From Slackia heliotrinireducens DSM 20476 (lineage in GTDB: Bacteria; Actinomycetota; Coriobacteriia; Coriobacteriales; Eggerthellaceae): DNA of 64,000 nt. Both the position numbers and the translations under genes were made by a program. How positions within the stretch are numbered: the stretch's first letter is position 1; each line of letters starts with the position of its first letter. The stretch is from assembly GCF_000023885.1 (NCBI RefSeq), contig NC_013165.1, positions 2,418,001 to 2,482,000 on the forward strand. Reading direction: 5' to 3'. Shown here one piece after another: positions 44,203-53,298 of this stretch. The notes beneath the pieces are model-generated. The model was not told the origin of the DNA and did no database searches. It worked only from the letters and a program-made list of their open reading frames with translations.

Positions 44203-46713
44203 ATGATTGACAATTTCAAGACGAACAAGAATGGCATCTCGCGTCGTGGATTCCTGAAGACCACCGCTGCCGGCGGTGCAGCGCTTGCGGGTCTTGCCGC
44301 AGGATGCGCGCCCGAAGCGCAGGAAGCGACCGAAGAAGCAGCCGAAACCAATCCTGAAGGATACAGCCTTCCGCAGGTTGAGAAGGTGGAAGAGCAAATC
44401 TTCAACCAGTGCTGCCGCCCGAACTGCTTCAACACCTGCATGATGAACGTGCACGTGCGCGACGGCAAGGTGGTCAAGACCAGCCCGGCAGATTTCCCGA
44501 ACACCGAGTTCAACCGCATCTGCCTGCGCGGCCTCTGCCATGTGGAGAACATCTACCACCCCGACCGCGTGCTGTACCCCATGAAGCGCGTGGGCGGCGA
44601 GCGCGGCAACGGCGAGTGGGAGCGTGTGAGCTGGGACGACGCCTTGAACGACATCGCCGAGAAATTCACGCAATACCGTAAGGAATTCGGCGATTCCAGC
44701 ATCTTCCACATCGGCGGCTCGAGCTCGTACCATGCCACCACCGCCACTATCGGCAAGTTTTTCGGCGCCATCAACGCCTCCAGCATCAGCCCTTCGCTGG
44801 ACATGGGCAACAACCGCGGCATCACCAGGGCGTTCGGCTTCGCCGGCCTCTGGCCCGGAAACGATCCGCGCGACTACCTCAACACCAAGACCCTGTTCCT
44901 TTGGGGCAACAACCTGACCGATGCGCAGATCCAGGACTGGCACTTCGTGGCTGACGCCATCGAGAACGGCACCTACGTGGTGTGCGTCGACCCCATCTTC
45001 ACGCAGATGGCCGCCAAGTCGAACAAGTGGGTTCCCGTGCGCCCCGGCTGCGATTTGCCCCTCATCATGGGCATGATGAACGTCGTGCTGTCCGAGGACC
45101 TGGTCGATTGGGATTTCATGACCAATCACACCGTCGCGCCCTTCCTGGTGAAGGAATCCGACGGCCTGTTCCTGCGCATGAGCGACCTGGGCGTGGAGCC
45201 CACGGTGGTGGTCGACGAGGCCACCGGCACCGAGAACACCATCGACCCGTATGCCGTTTGGGACAGCGCCGCCAACGCCGCCGCTGAGCTGTCGACCGTG
45301 GCTGAACCCGCCCTGGAAGGCACCTTCGACGTGAACGGCGTCAAAGTAACCACTGCATTCACCCTGCTCAAGACAGAAATCGAAAAATACGACCCCGAAA
45401 CCGCCAGCGAGATGTGCGGTATCGCGGCCGACGAGATCAGCGAGTTGGCCCACCTCGCCGTGGACGGCCCCGTGTACCACCGCGTCGGATGGGGCCCGCA
45501 GGCCTACGACAACGGCATCGCGCCGCACCATGCAGGTGCCACGCTGGCCGCCCTTACCGGCCAGATCGGCGAGCCCGGCGCCGGCTATGCGGCCGCCCAG
45601 TGGATGATGTTCCTGGGTGCCAACCCTGCCGTCAACGCCATTCCCGAAGGCATCGCCACCGACGCAACGCCTTCGCCTGCGATTTCCTACCCCGCTGCAG
45701 CCGATGCATTCACCCAAGGCAAGGCACCCGACGGAACGCCGTTCACCCCGAAGGCCGCATGGTTCTACTGCGGCAACCCCGTGTGCACCTGGTGCGATAC
45801 GAACAGCCTGAAGCACGACATCCTGGACAAGTTCGAACTCATCGTCACCGTCGACAACATGATGACCGACACCGCGCGTTACTCCGACTACGTGCTGCCT
45901 TGCTCACACTGGTTTGAGTACGAAGACGCCGTCGTATACGGCAACTCGTTCCACCTGATCCACACCGAAAAGGCCGTGGAGCCCGCCGGCGAAAGCCGTT
46001 GCGACATGGATATCATGCGCGACCTGGCCAGCCGCATGGGCCTGCCTGAGAACTTCTATCAGGAAAGCAACGAGGCGTACCTGCGCGATTACTTCAGCGG
46101 CGATGCCTGCGACGCCATGGGCATCTCCTATGACGCGCTGTGCGAGCAGAAGGCCATTCGCGCGTACCCCGACCCGTATCAGATGTGGATGGACAAGACC
46201 TTCCTGACCCCCAGCACCCGCGTAGAGTTCTATATCGAGAACCCCTTCCCGTACAACGCAGGCTTCAACGCGCCCGACCTGTCCCGCGAGCACATGCCCG
46301 TCTGGTTCGAGCCGCGCGAGGCGCTGGACACCAACGCGCTTGCCGAGGACTTCCCCTTCCACCTGATGAGCGAGCGTCCGCGCTACCGCGTGCACGGCGG
46401 CTGGTCCTACACGCAGATCCTGCGCGAGCTTGACCCCGAACCGACCGTGAAGATGAACCCGTCCGACGCCGCCGCAAACGGCCTCGAGGACGGCCAGCAT
46501 GTGGAGTGCTACAACGACAACGGCCATGCCGTGGCCAAGCTGGTGCTGAACGAAGCGATCCGCCCCGGCTGCCTGGTGTACCCCAAGAGCTGGCAAAGCG
46601 ACCAGCATCTTGCCGGCGGTTGGTCCGAGCCGCTGTCGCACGTAAGCGACCCCGTGCTCATGAACCAGAGCTTCATGGACTGCCGTGTGGCCGTCCGCGC
46701 CTGGGAAGAATAG
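44203..46713 (+). CDS. Tat-exported molybdopterin oxidoreductase (DMSO reductase family catalytic subunit)
   Basis: 836 residues. Twin-arginine signal is ISRRGFLKTTAAGGAALAGL. The 4Fe-4S site is QCCRPNCFNTC with CLRGLC, and the family runs NWEYED-like and MMTDTARYSDYVLPC follow. The C-terminal cofactor domain includes HLMSERPRYRVHGGWSYTQ. The Mo ligand is not certain; SPSLDMGNNRG is the aligned stretch, with Asp as a candidate. It belongs to the large Eggerthellaceae set of DmsA-like reductases, which includes catechol dehydroxylases. The substrate is unknown. GGGGGG site upstream; first gene of the AB operon. Confidence 0.92.
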   Translation: MIDNFKTNKNGISRRGFLKTTAAGGAALAGLAAGCAPEAQEATEEAAETNPEGYSLPQVEKVEEQIFNQCCRPNCFNTCMMNVHVRDGKVVKTSPADFPNTEFNRICLRGLCHVENIYHPDRVLYPMKRVGGERGNGEWERVSWDDALNDIAEKFTQYRKEFGDSSIFHIGGSSSYHATTATIGKFFGAINASSISPSLDMGNNRGITRAFGFAGLWPGNDPRDYLNTKTLFLWGNNLTDAQIQDWHFVADAIENGTYVVCVDPIFTQMAAKSNKWVPVRPGCDLPLIMGMMNVVLSEDLVDWDFMTNHTVAPFLVKESDGLFLRMSDLGVEPTVVVDEATGTENTIDPYAVWDSAANAAAELSTVAEPALEGTFDVNGVKVTTAFTLLKTEIEKYDPETASEMCGIAADEISELAHLAVDGPVYHRVGWGPQAYDNGIAPHHAGATLAALTGQIGEPGAGYAAAQWMMFLGANPAVNAIPEGIATDATPSPAISYPAAADAFTQGKAPDGTPFTPKAAWFYCGNPVCTWCDTNSLKHDILDKFELIVTVDNMMTDTARYSDYVLPCSHWFEYEDAVVYGNSFHLIHTEKAVEPAGESRCDMDIMRDLASRMGLPENFYQESNEAYLRDYFSGDACDAMGISYDALCEQKAIRAYPDPYQMWMDKTFLTPSTRVEFYIENPFPYNAGFNAPDLSREHMPVWFEPREALDTNALAEDFPFHLMSERPRYRVHGGWSYTQILRELDPEPTVKMNPSDAAANGLEDGQHVECYNDNGHAVAKLVLNEAIRPGCLVYPKSWQSDQHLAGGWSEPLSHVSDPVLMNQSFMDCRVAVRAWEE

Positions 46714-46738
46714 CTTGGTGGAGTAAGGAGAGATTGAA

Positions 46739-47365
46739 ATGACCCAATACGGAATGCTTATCGACACCAAGCGCTGCGTTGCCTGCGGCACCTGCGTTGT
46801 GGGATGCAAGGTCGAGAACAACCTGCCCAAGGACATGTGGTACAACCGCGTGGTGAACGTGGGCGGCGAGAACCCCGATTCGCCCAGCGGCACCTACGCC
46901 GCACGCGACCTGGCCATGGGCGCCTACACCATGGCCTGCCAGCACTGCTCCAACCCGGCATGCGTCGAGGTGTGCCCCACGGGCGCATCCTGGAAGGACA
47001 CCGAGACCGGCCTGGTGCTCATCAACTCCGACGACTGCATCGGCTGCGGCGCATGCCTGAACGCATGCCCCTACGACGTGCGCCGTCTGCAGGAAGGCGA
47101 ACCGGTCAGCTACACCGGCTTCGACATGGGCGGCCAAGGCGCCCCCGTGCACAAGGCCAACGTCATGGAGAAGTGCACCTTCTGCGCGCATCGCGTGGTT
47201 GACGGCGAGCTGCCGTTCTGCGTGACGGTGTGCCCCGCCCGCGCCCGCATCTTCGGCGACCTGGAGGATCCCGAATCCGAGATCTCCAAGAAGCTGGCCG
47301 AGCGCGAGTACGAGCAGCTGTTGACCGAGGCCGGCACCGAGCCCAACGTCTATCTGCTGAAGTAA
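46739..47365 (+). CDS. DmsB-type four-cluster ferredoxin subunit
   Basis: 208 residues with 16 or more Cys arranged as four 4Fe-4S motifs: CVACGTCVVGC, CQHCSNPACVEVCP, CIGCGACLNACP and CTFCAHRV with a later CVTVCP. It passes electrons to or from the catalytic subunit encoded 26 bases upstream. No membrane anchor (DmsC/NrfD) follows; a terminator does. The partner anchor or electron donor must be elsewhere. Confidence 0.95.
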   Translation: MTQYGMLIDTKRCVACGTCVVGCKVENNLPKDMWYNRVVNVGGENPDSPSGTYAARDLAMGAYTMACQHCSNPACVEVCPTGASWKDTETGLVLINSDDCIGCGACLNACPYDVRRLQEGEPVSYTGFDMGGQGAPVHKANVMEKCTFCAHRVVDGELPFCVTVCPARARIFGDLEDPESEISKKLAEREYEQLLTEAGTEPNVYLLK

Positions 47366-47409
47366 TATCCGCGGCGCCGTTCCTTCCCCCTCCTGCAGCG
47401 GCGCAACGC

Positions 47410-47446
47410 AAACCCCCGCATCGTTTTCCGGTGCGGGGGTTTCTGC
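47410..47446 (+). terminator. Terminator of the oxidoreductase operon
   Basis: AAACCCCCGCA / TGCGGGGGTTT with TTCTGC after it, 45 bases past the ferredoxin stop. Confidence 0.85.
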
Positions 47447-47466
47447 ATTCTGCGAGGATACCTGAA

Positions 47467-47502
47467 AAGCGGACCGGCAGGCATTGCCTTGCCGGTCCGC
47501 TT
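47467..47502 (-). terminator. Terminator after the MarR gene
   Basis: AAGCGGACCGGCA / TGCCGGTCCGCTT, a 13-bp stem. On the minus strand TTCAGG follows. It faces the convergent operon's terminator. Confidence 0.75.
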
Positions 47503-47535
47503 CGGATCATTCGCTCGATTTTCGGGCGCGGACGC

Positions 47536-48156
47536 TTAGTCCTCTTCGTGGGGCTTGCGCTCGCCGAACTGTGCGTCGATGGACTCAGACAGCTTTGCCA
47601 GGATGCCGGCGAGCTGGTCCTTCTCCTCATCCGTCAGCACCGAGAAGATGTCCGCCGCACTCTTCTTGCGGTCTTCGGCCACCTTGGCTGCGCGGATACG
47701 ACCCGCCTCGGTGAGGTACACGTTGATGACGCGCGCGTCCTCTTCGTTGTGCTTGCGGGTGATCATGCCGTCTTCCTCCAGCTTGGCCAGGGCCTGGGAC
47801 AAAGACTGCGGACGGATGCCCAGTAGATACGCAAGGTCTTTCTGGCTCAAACCCTCCTGCATGGTGAGCGCCGCCAGGATACGGTTCTGGCCATGGCGAC
47901 CGGAACCGCCCTTGCACTTGTGGTTGCCGTAGCCGTGGGTCGCCTCGGGGTTGTCGAAGGCCATGGCGTCACGGGACGAGCGATGGCCGTGGTGACAGTG
48001 GTGCCCGTGATGGCCATGGTGACCGCGGTGGCCGTGCTCGAACTCGATGGGGTTGCCGTCCTCGTCGTAGGATTTCTTCATGGCCCTGCGGCTGCGGCGG
48101 GAAAGCACGCTGACGCGCTGGAGCTGGTACATGAGCTCTTCGTTGTCGATGGTCAT
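47536..48156 (-). CDS. MarR-family regulator with a histidine-rich N-terminal insert
   Basis: 206 residues from ATG 48156 (AAGGAGAAG upstream). The winged helix is seen in QEGLSQKDLAYLLGIRPQSL and SQALAKLEEDGMITRKHNEED. Before it lies an unusual His/Gly-rich stretch (HGHRGHHGHHGHHCHHGH, about residues 38-55) plus YGNHKCKGG, a likely Ni, Zn or Cu site. MarR proteins repress transcription and release DNA on ligand or metal. Its target is unknown, but it sits between the oxidoreductase operon and the chaperone gene. Confidence 0.9.
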   Translation of the reverse strand: MTIDNEELMYQLQRVSVLSRRSRRAMKKSYDEDGNPIEFEHGHRGHHGHHGHHCHHGHRSSRDAMAFDNPEATHGYGNHKCKGGSGRHGQNRILAALTMQEGLSQKDLAYLLGIRPQSLSQALAKLEEDGMITRKHNEEDARVINVYLTEAGRIRAAKVAEDRKKSAADIFSVLTDEEKDQLAGILAKLSESIDAQFGERKPHEED

Positions 48157-48358
48157 TTGGCTTCTCCTTAATCGTCGGTTGCGGCGCGGCTTGCTTTGCC
48201 GTCGCCAGACAATATGAACCGGGTTGTGTGACGGGATACACCCTACCATCGTCTGCGGCAGAATTGGTAAAGAACCTTACCGTTTCATGATACCTACAGA
48301 TTAGTAAGGTTCTTTATTAATTACGGGATGGAGAGCCTGCAGCCTTCGTGGGTATTTT

Positions 48359-48388
48359 GGGACAGCGGGGACTGTCCCCTTTGTCCCA
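48359..48388. repeat. GGGACA hairpin repeat, copy 1
   Basis: GGGACAGCGGGGACTGTCCC with CTTTGTCCCA after it can form alternative hairpins. It matches the element at 59232-59261 at about 23 of 30 positions. It may also terminate the torD transcript, which ends just downstream on the plus coordinate. Confidence 0.6.
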
Positions 48389-48395
48389 TAAGGCG

Positions 48396-49082
48396 CTATT
48401 TCAGGACAGGCAGAAGGGCCTGGACCAGCATGCCGGCGCTGCGATAGTACGGCAAGCGGCTGTCAGCCTGCAGCTTTTCGGCGAAACGGTCGGCCCAGGT
48501 GTTCATATGCTCGTCGATGAACTGGGCATATGCAGCCTGCGCGCTGCCGCCGGGAAGCGCATCCAGGGTGACCGTGCCCTCTTCGGGCTCGGCGATGCCC
48601 GCGGCCCAAGCCGCCAGCACCTGCAGCAGCTCGAACTCGGTGGCGATATGGTCCAGCGGCTCGTTCGTGCCCTCGGGGCGACCAAGACCGCACTTCTTCA
48701 TGAAGCGCTCAACGTCCATGCTGTGGGGATTCACGAACAGCAGGGCCTGCACACCGTCGTCGGCCGCACGCCACACGCCCTCATAGGGGCTGCACGCCGC
48801 CTCAGGGGCGCCGATGAACAGGCGGGTCGCCTCGGCACGCAGCGTATGGAACAGCGTGTCGCCGGACTGCGCCTCGCCTGCAGCGTTTTCGGTCAACGCC
48901 TCGCCGAAGGCTTCGGGCAGCGCAGCATCCAACACGCCCGCAATCTCGCGGGCCGCGTCGGCCCATTCGCCGTTCTCCAGCGCTTCCGCCAGCTCAGGTG
49001 CCGGATAACGAAGGGAAAACGCCAGCATTTCGCACGTCGTGGCGCGCACCTGCCACAGCTGCTGCTCTTCAGTCATATCCAT
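48396..49082 (-). CDS. TorD-family chaperone for molybdoenzymes
   Basis: 228 residues, all-helical. The family signature is seen in EATRLFIGAPEAACSPYEGV and the later segment DHIATEFELLQVLAAWA (E-x2-H-like region). TorD/DmsD proteins bind Tat signals and help cofactor insertion before export, so this one probably serves the DmsA-type protein encoded 1.7 kb away. AAAGGAACC lies before ATG 49082; the longer frame from 49121 is less likely. Confidence 0.9.
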   Translation of the reverse strand: MDMTEEQQLWQVRATTCEMLAFSLRYPAPELAEALENGEWADAAREIAGVLDAALPEAFGEALTENAAGEAQSGDTLFHTLRAEATRLFIGAPEAACSPYEGVWRAADDGVQALLFVNPHSMDVERFMKKCGLGRPEGTNEPLDHIATEFELLQVLAAWAAGIAEPEEGTVTLDALPGGSAQAAYAQFIDEHMNTWADRFAEKLQADSRLPYYRSAGMLVQALLPVLK

Positions 49083-49214
49083 TGGGGTTCCTTTCTCGAT
49101 GAACGGTAGAGATGATACCACTCGATCATGGGTTTCACCTGCTCATACGGGAAATGCAGCGTATATCCCGAAACTCGCCATCAGGCAGATGCGGACGCGC
49201 CACTGGCATGAGAA

Positions 49215-49244
49215 TGCGCCGGCAGAAGCGTTCCTGCCGGCGCA
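49215..49244 (-). terminator. Terminator after the Tat-exported esterase
   Basis: TGCGCCGGCAG / CTGCCGGCGCA with an 8-base loop, about 20 bases past the stop at 49264. Only TTCTC follows on the minus strand. Confidence 0.65.
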
Positions 49245-49263
49245 CCGGGTCTAAAAGGACGCG

Positions 49264-51186
49264 TTAGGCGCAGCAGCTCTGAACCCAGGAGATGAAGTTC
49301 GAAGTGCTGTCTCCCGTGCGCTCGGCTGTGGTGTGGCCTTGGCCCCATACGGTCTCGAAATCGACTGACTCCACGCCTGCCGCCTGCTGCAGCGCCAGCG
49401 CCAGATTGATCTCGGTGGCAGACGCCGTATCGCCCTGCTCGATGCCCGTACGAATGCGCCAGTGGGGCGCCGGCACCGAGGTGCCTTCCCCGTCATAGCT
49501 CGGGCACAGGTAGTACATGGGGTTGTACAGATTCTGGCGGCCTTCGCTCAGATTGCCAAGCTCGTCGGCTTTCTCCAGGTCGGCTGCGTATTCATCAGGA
49601 TAGGACGAGTCCCAGCCCTCCAGTTCGGCATAGGTGTCGGCGCCGGCCAGCAGCAGATCGGCCGTGCAGAAGTCGAAGTGCAGCGCATCCTCGTCGCCCG
49701 TGCCGAAAACCTTGTTCTCGGCCTGGCTGCGGTCCAGCGCGTCGAAGGCACAGACGTCCTTGCTCGGGCTCTTGCATGCGTTCACGAATCCGACAAGGCC
49801 GCTGATGGAAGCCGTGTTGGTGCCGGAATCATAGGTGATCCACTCGGAGTCGCCGTTCAGCTCCGCAATGTAATCCTCCACCGTCTCGTAGGTCGTGGAT
49901 CCGGAGCCTTCGGAATCCGAGGACCCGCCCATGGCGCCAGGCGCACCACCCGAAGGTGCCTCACCCGAAGGAGCCTCACCCGAAGGGGCCTCACCGGAAG
50001 GGGCTTCGCCTGGCATCTCACCTGACGGGGCGCCGGATCCGCCGCCTGCCGCGCCCATGTCGGCGTTGAACGCATTGGACGGCGTATAGGGAAATTCCGT
50101 GTCCGCCAGGAAGTTGTTGAGGGAACGTTCCACCTCGGCCACCACATAATCGTAGTAGCTGCCCTGGGTCTTGATGCCTTCGCCGCCGTCTTCCAAGGTC
50201 AACTCGTTGCCGTCTGCATCCCGCAGGCCCAGCACGTTGATGTAGTCTGCGTAGGCCTCCGCCATGTCCTGGCTGAGCTGCGCCGTGAAGGTCCCTTCGG
50301 CGCGGGTGCCGCTGCTCGCGAACTGGCCCATGTTCCACTCGTAGGCCTCGTTGGCGTAGTCGAGGTTGGTGATGGGGCACCAGCACATGGCGCCCATGAT
50401 GGCGTCGGAGATGTCATTGCCTTCGTCATCCTGCAGAGCGGCGCCGATGGTCTCCAGATAGGGAGTATAGCCTTCGGCGTTACCCGTGGCGCCCAAGATG
50501 GCGCTCTGGGCACCGCCGCCCGAATGGCCGAAGCTGAAGATGCGGTCCTTGTCGCCGGGGATGTTGCCGCCGTTATACCGCAACGTGCGGACGGCGCTCT
50601 TCAGGTCCGTGACGCCCCAAGGCGCGCCGCCTGCGAAGGTGTCGCCGTTGTCGCGGCCTCGGCATCCAGCGTACACGTAGATCAGGCCGGCCTCGAGGTA
50701 ATCGCCCAACCCGCTGTAGCTGTACTCGGTAGGCGCCGCCTGCGCGCTGTAGCCTGCGGTGTTGATGGGCATCACGATGGGAGCCGTGGTTCCCGTGAAG
50801 CCGTTGACCTCGTTTCCGTCGTTGACGGTGCAGGTGAAGGTTCCGTCGCCGTTGTCGGTGGCATCCATGTACGCCCCGGGGACGAAAATGCCCATGGACT
50901 CGTAGTCGGCGGCCTGGGGTGCGGCGCAGTAGGCCACGCCGATTTGGTAATAGACGTCGTTGTCGGCGTCGTAGTTCCAAGCCGCCGTGTCGATGGCCAA
51001 TGCCGTGTTGGCCAACTCGACCGGTTCCACATCGACGGCGGCCGTCGCGCTTCCCGAGGCAGTACCCGATGCAGTGGTGTCCTGGTCCTGGGCACAGGCG
51101 GCCAGGGCGGCCGAGCCCGCGACTCCGGCGGCTCCGATGGCGAGCATTGACAAGAAATTGCGGCGGGTGCAGGTTGTTTTGGTCAT
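49264..51186 (-). CDS. Tat-exported alpha/beta hydrolase related to tannases/feruloyl esterases
   Basis: 640 residues. The twin-arginine lipoprotein-like signal is CTRRNFLSMLAIGAAGVAGS with ALAACAQ following, so it may be lipidated. The nucleophile elbow is SFGHSGGGAQSAILG (Ser about residue 222) and the terminal His is in VWGQGHTTAERTG (about 615); WGVTDLKSAVRTLRYN is typical of the subtype seen in tannase-like secreted esterases. A Ser/Gly/Pro/Glu repeat (SGEAP units) splits the lid region. The likely substrates are plant phenolic esters, an inference from family and from the nearby dehydroxylase-type enzyme. Confidence 0.82.
   Translation of the reverse strand: MTKTTCTRRNFLSMLAIGAAGVAGSAALAACAQDQDTTASGTASGSATAAVDVEPVELANTALAIDTAAWNYDADNDVYYQIGVAYCAAPQAADYESMGIFVPGAYMDATDNGDGTFTCTVNDGNEVNGFTGTTAPIVMPINTAGYSAQAAPTEYSYSGLGDYLEAGLIYVYAGCRGRDNGDTFAGGAPWGVTDLKSAVRTLRYNGGNIPGDKDRIFSFGHSGGGAQSAILGATGNAEGYTPYLETIGAALQDDEGNDISDAIMGAMCWCPITNLDYANEAYEWNMGQFASSGTRAEGTFTAQLSQDMAEAYADYINVLGLRDADGNELTLEDGGEGIKTQGSYYDYVVAEVERSLNNFLADTEFPYTPSNAFNADMGAAGGGSGAPSGEMPGEAPSGEAPSGEAPSGEAPSGGAPGAMGGSSDSEGSGSTTYETVEDYIAELNGDSEWITYDSGTNTASISGLVGFVNACKSPSKDVCAFDALDRSQAENKVFGTGDEDALHFDFCTADLLLAGADTYAELEGWDSSYPDEYAADLEKADELGNLSEGRQNLYNPMYYLCPSYDGEGTSVPAPHWRIRTGIEQGDTASATEINLALALQQAAGVESVDFETVWGQGHTTAERTGDSTSNFISWVQSCCA
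49944..50010 (-). repeat. 15-bp tandem repeats encoding SGEAP in the esterase
   Basis: Four to five near-identical 15-bp units (CCTCACCCGAAGGAG type on the plus strand) encode SGEAPSGEAPSGEAPSG. They form a flexible linker in the lid region and are likely to vary in copy number. Confidence 0.85.
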
Positions 51187-51384
51187 GACGTCCTCCCATT
51201 CGTCTTCAGCAGTGCTGCTGGGGTCTTCCTTTCGATGGCATCATAGTAGGGGGCGAACCTGAATCGTACCTGAAACGCAGGCCCCCGCCTGCAAACGCCG
51301 CGGCAACGAAACGGCAACGGCGGAAGCCCTCGCCTTCGGCTCGGATGCGGACAGGCGCGTCGGAGGCGATGCCTTGCCCGGCAA

Positions 51385-51414
51385 CAAAAAAGCCGACCCG
51401 GACGGATCGGCCTT
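51385..51414 (-). terminator. Terminator after ettA
   Basis: GCCGAcCC / GGaTCGGC stem with TTTTTTGTTG on the minus strand, 13 bases past the ettA stop. Confidence 0.88.
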
Positions 51415-51426
51415 TGGACGTTTCGA

Positions 51427-53106
51427 CTAGTCCCGCGTCAGCTTACGGTGCAGGCGGTGCGGCTTGGCAGCCTCTTTGCCCAGGCGCTCCTCGCGGTTCT
51501 TCTGGTAGGCTTCGAAGTTGCCCTCGAACCAGTACCAGCGACCCGGGTTGTCGTCGTCGCCCTCCCACGCCAGGATGTGCGTGGCGATGCGGTCCAAAAA
51601 CATACGGTCGTGGCTGACCACCACCGAACAGCCCGGGAACTCGAGCAGGGCCGACTCCAGGCTGGACAGGGTTTCCACGTCCAGGTCGTTGGTGGGCTCG
51701 TCCAGAAGCAGTAGGTTTCCTCCTTCTTTCAGCGTGAGCGCCAGGTTCAGACGGTTGCGCTCGCCGCCGGAAAGCACGCCCGCCGGCTTCTGCTGGTCGG
51801 ATCCCTTGAAGCCGAAGGCAGCCACGTAGGCGCGGCTCGGCACCTCGGTCTCGCCGACGATCATATAGTCCTGCCCGCCGGAGACGACCTCCCACAGCTT
51901 CTTGTTCGGGTCGATGCCGGCGCGGTTCTGGTCGACATAGGAAATCTTGACGGTCTCGCCCACTTCAAGCGTGCCGCTGGTCAGCGGCTCCAAGCCCACG
52001 ATGGTCTTGAACAGCGTGGTCTTGCCCACGCCGTTGGGGCCGATGACGCCCACGATGCCGTTGCGAGGCAGCTCGAAGGACAGATCGTCGATCAGCACGC
52101 GGCCGTCGAATTCCTTATGGATGTGGTCGGCCACCAGGACCTTCGAACCCAAGCGCGGGCCCACGGGGATGTGGATGTCGGTGTAGTCGACCTTCTTGGC
52201 GGCAGCCGCCTCGGCCACCATCTGCTCGTAACGTTCCAGACGGGCCTTGTTCTTGGCCTGGCGGGCCTTGGGGCTGGAACGCACCCATTCCAGCTCTTTC
52301 TGCATGCGCTTTGCGAGCTTGGCCTGTTGCTGGCCCTGCGCTGCGATGCGGGCGGCCTTGGTCTCCAGATAGGTGGAGTAGTTGCCCTTGTAGGGGAACA
52401 GCTGGCCGCGGTCCACCTCGCAGATCCATTCGGCCACATTGTCCAGAAAGTAGCGGTCGTGGGTGACGGCCAGCACGGCACCGGGGTAGTTCTTCAGGAA
52501 CTGCTCCAGCCACAGCACCGACTCGGCGTCCAGATGGTTGGTAGGCTCGTCTAAAAGCAGCAGGTCAGGAGCCTCAAGCAGCAGACGGCACAAGGCCACA
52601 CGCCTGCGCTCGCCGCCGGAAAGCACGTTCACCGGCGCCTCGGGGTCGGGGCACTGCAGCGCATCCATGGCCTGGGACAGCTGGCTGTCCAGATCCCAGC
52701 CGTTTGCGGCGTCGATTTCGTCCTGCAGCTTGCCCATCTCGCTCATGAGCGCGTCGAAGTCGGCGTCGGGATCGGCCATCTCCTCGCCGATCTGGTTGAA
52801 GCGTTCCACCTTCGCCAGAATGGGGCCGAAGGCCTGCTGGATGTTCTCGAGCACGGTCTTGTCCTCGTCCAGCGGCGGCTCCTGCTGCAGGATGCCCACC
52901 GTGTAGCCAGGGGTCAGACGAGCCTCGCCGTTGGAGACCTCCTCCAGACCGGCCATGATCTTGAGCAGCGTGGACTTGCCCATGCCGTTGGGCCCGACGA
53001 CGCCGATTTTCGCACCGGGGTAGAAGCTCAGCGTGACGTCGTCCAGGATGACCTTGTCGCCGTGGGACTTGCGCGCGCGGAACATCTGGTAGATGAATTC
53101 GGCCAT
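51427..53106 (-). CDS. ettA: Energy-dependent translational throttle protein EttA (ABC-F ATPase)
   Basis: 559 residues with two ABC domains: Walker A GPNGMGKSTLLK and GPNGVGKTTLFK, signatures LSGGERRRVALC and LSGGERNRLNLA, Walker B LLLLDEPTNHLD and LLLLDEPTNDLD. The arm and linker regions match EttA (YbiT-unlike). It gates the ribosome's first elongation steps according to ATP/ADP level. GGAGG lies before ATG 53106. Full length; transcribed alone, divergent from the GH2 gene. Confidence 0.95.
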   Translation of the reverse strand: MAEFIYQMFRARKSHGDKVILDDVTLSFYPGAKIGVVGPNGMGKSTLLKIMAGLEEVSNGEARLTPGYTVGILQQEPPLDEDKTVLENIQQAFGPILAKVERFNQIGEEMADPDADFDALMSEMGKLQDEIDAANGWDLDSQLSQAMDALQCPDPEAPVNVLSGGERRRVALCRLLLEAPDLLLLDEPTNHLDAESVLWLEQFLKNYPGAVLAVTHDRYFLDNVAEWICEVDRGQLFPYKGNYSTYLETKAARIAAQGQQQAKLAKRMQKELEWVRSSPKARQAKNKARLERYEQMVAEAAAAKKVDYTDIHIPVGPRLGSKVLVADHIHKEFDGRVLIDDLSFELPRNGIVGVIGPNGVGKTTLFKTIVGLEPLTSGTLEVGETVKISYVDQNRAGIDPNKKLWEVVSGGQDYMIVGETEVPSRAYVAAFGFKGSDQQKPAGVLSGGERNRLNLALTLKEGGNLLLLDEPTNDLDVETLSSLESALLEFPGCSVVVSHDRMFLDRIATHILAWEGDDDNPGRWYWFEGNFEAYQKNREERLGKEAAKPHRLHRKLTRD

Positions 53107-53298
53107 GTGCGCCTCCTTATATATGCATTGCGGATGTAAGTCCCGTCATTCTCGCATACCGAAGCGCGGTTTCCCCGTTTTCGACGGAATGAACGCAACG
53201 CCGGGCCGCGCGTCCGGACGCCCGGTGAAATGCCGTGAAGGTTATGCCGAATGCGCCACAAAGGGTATGATGGGAAGCGACCGAACGGAGGCGCCCCC

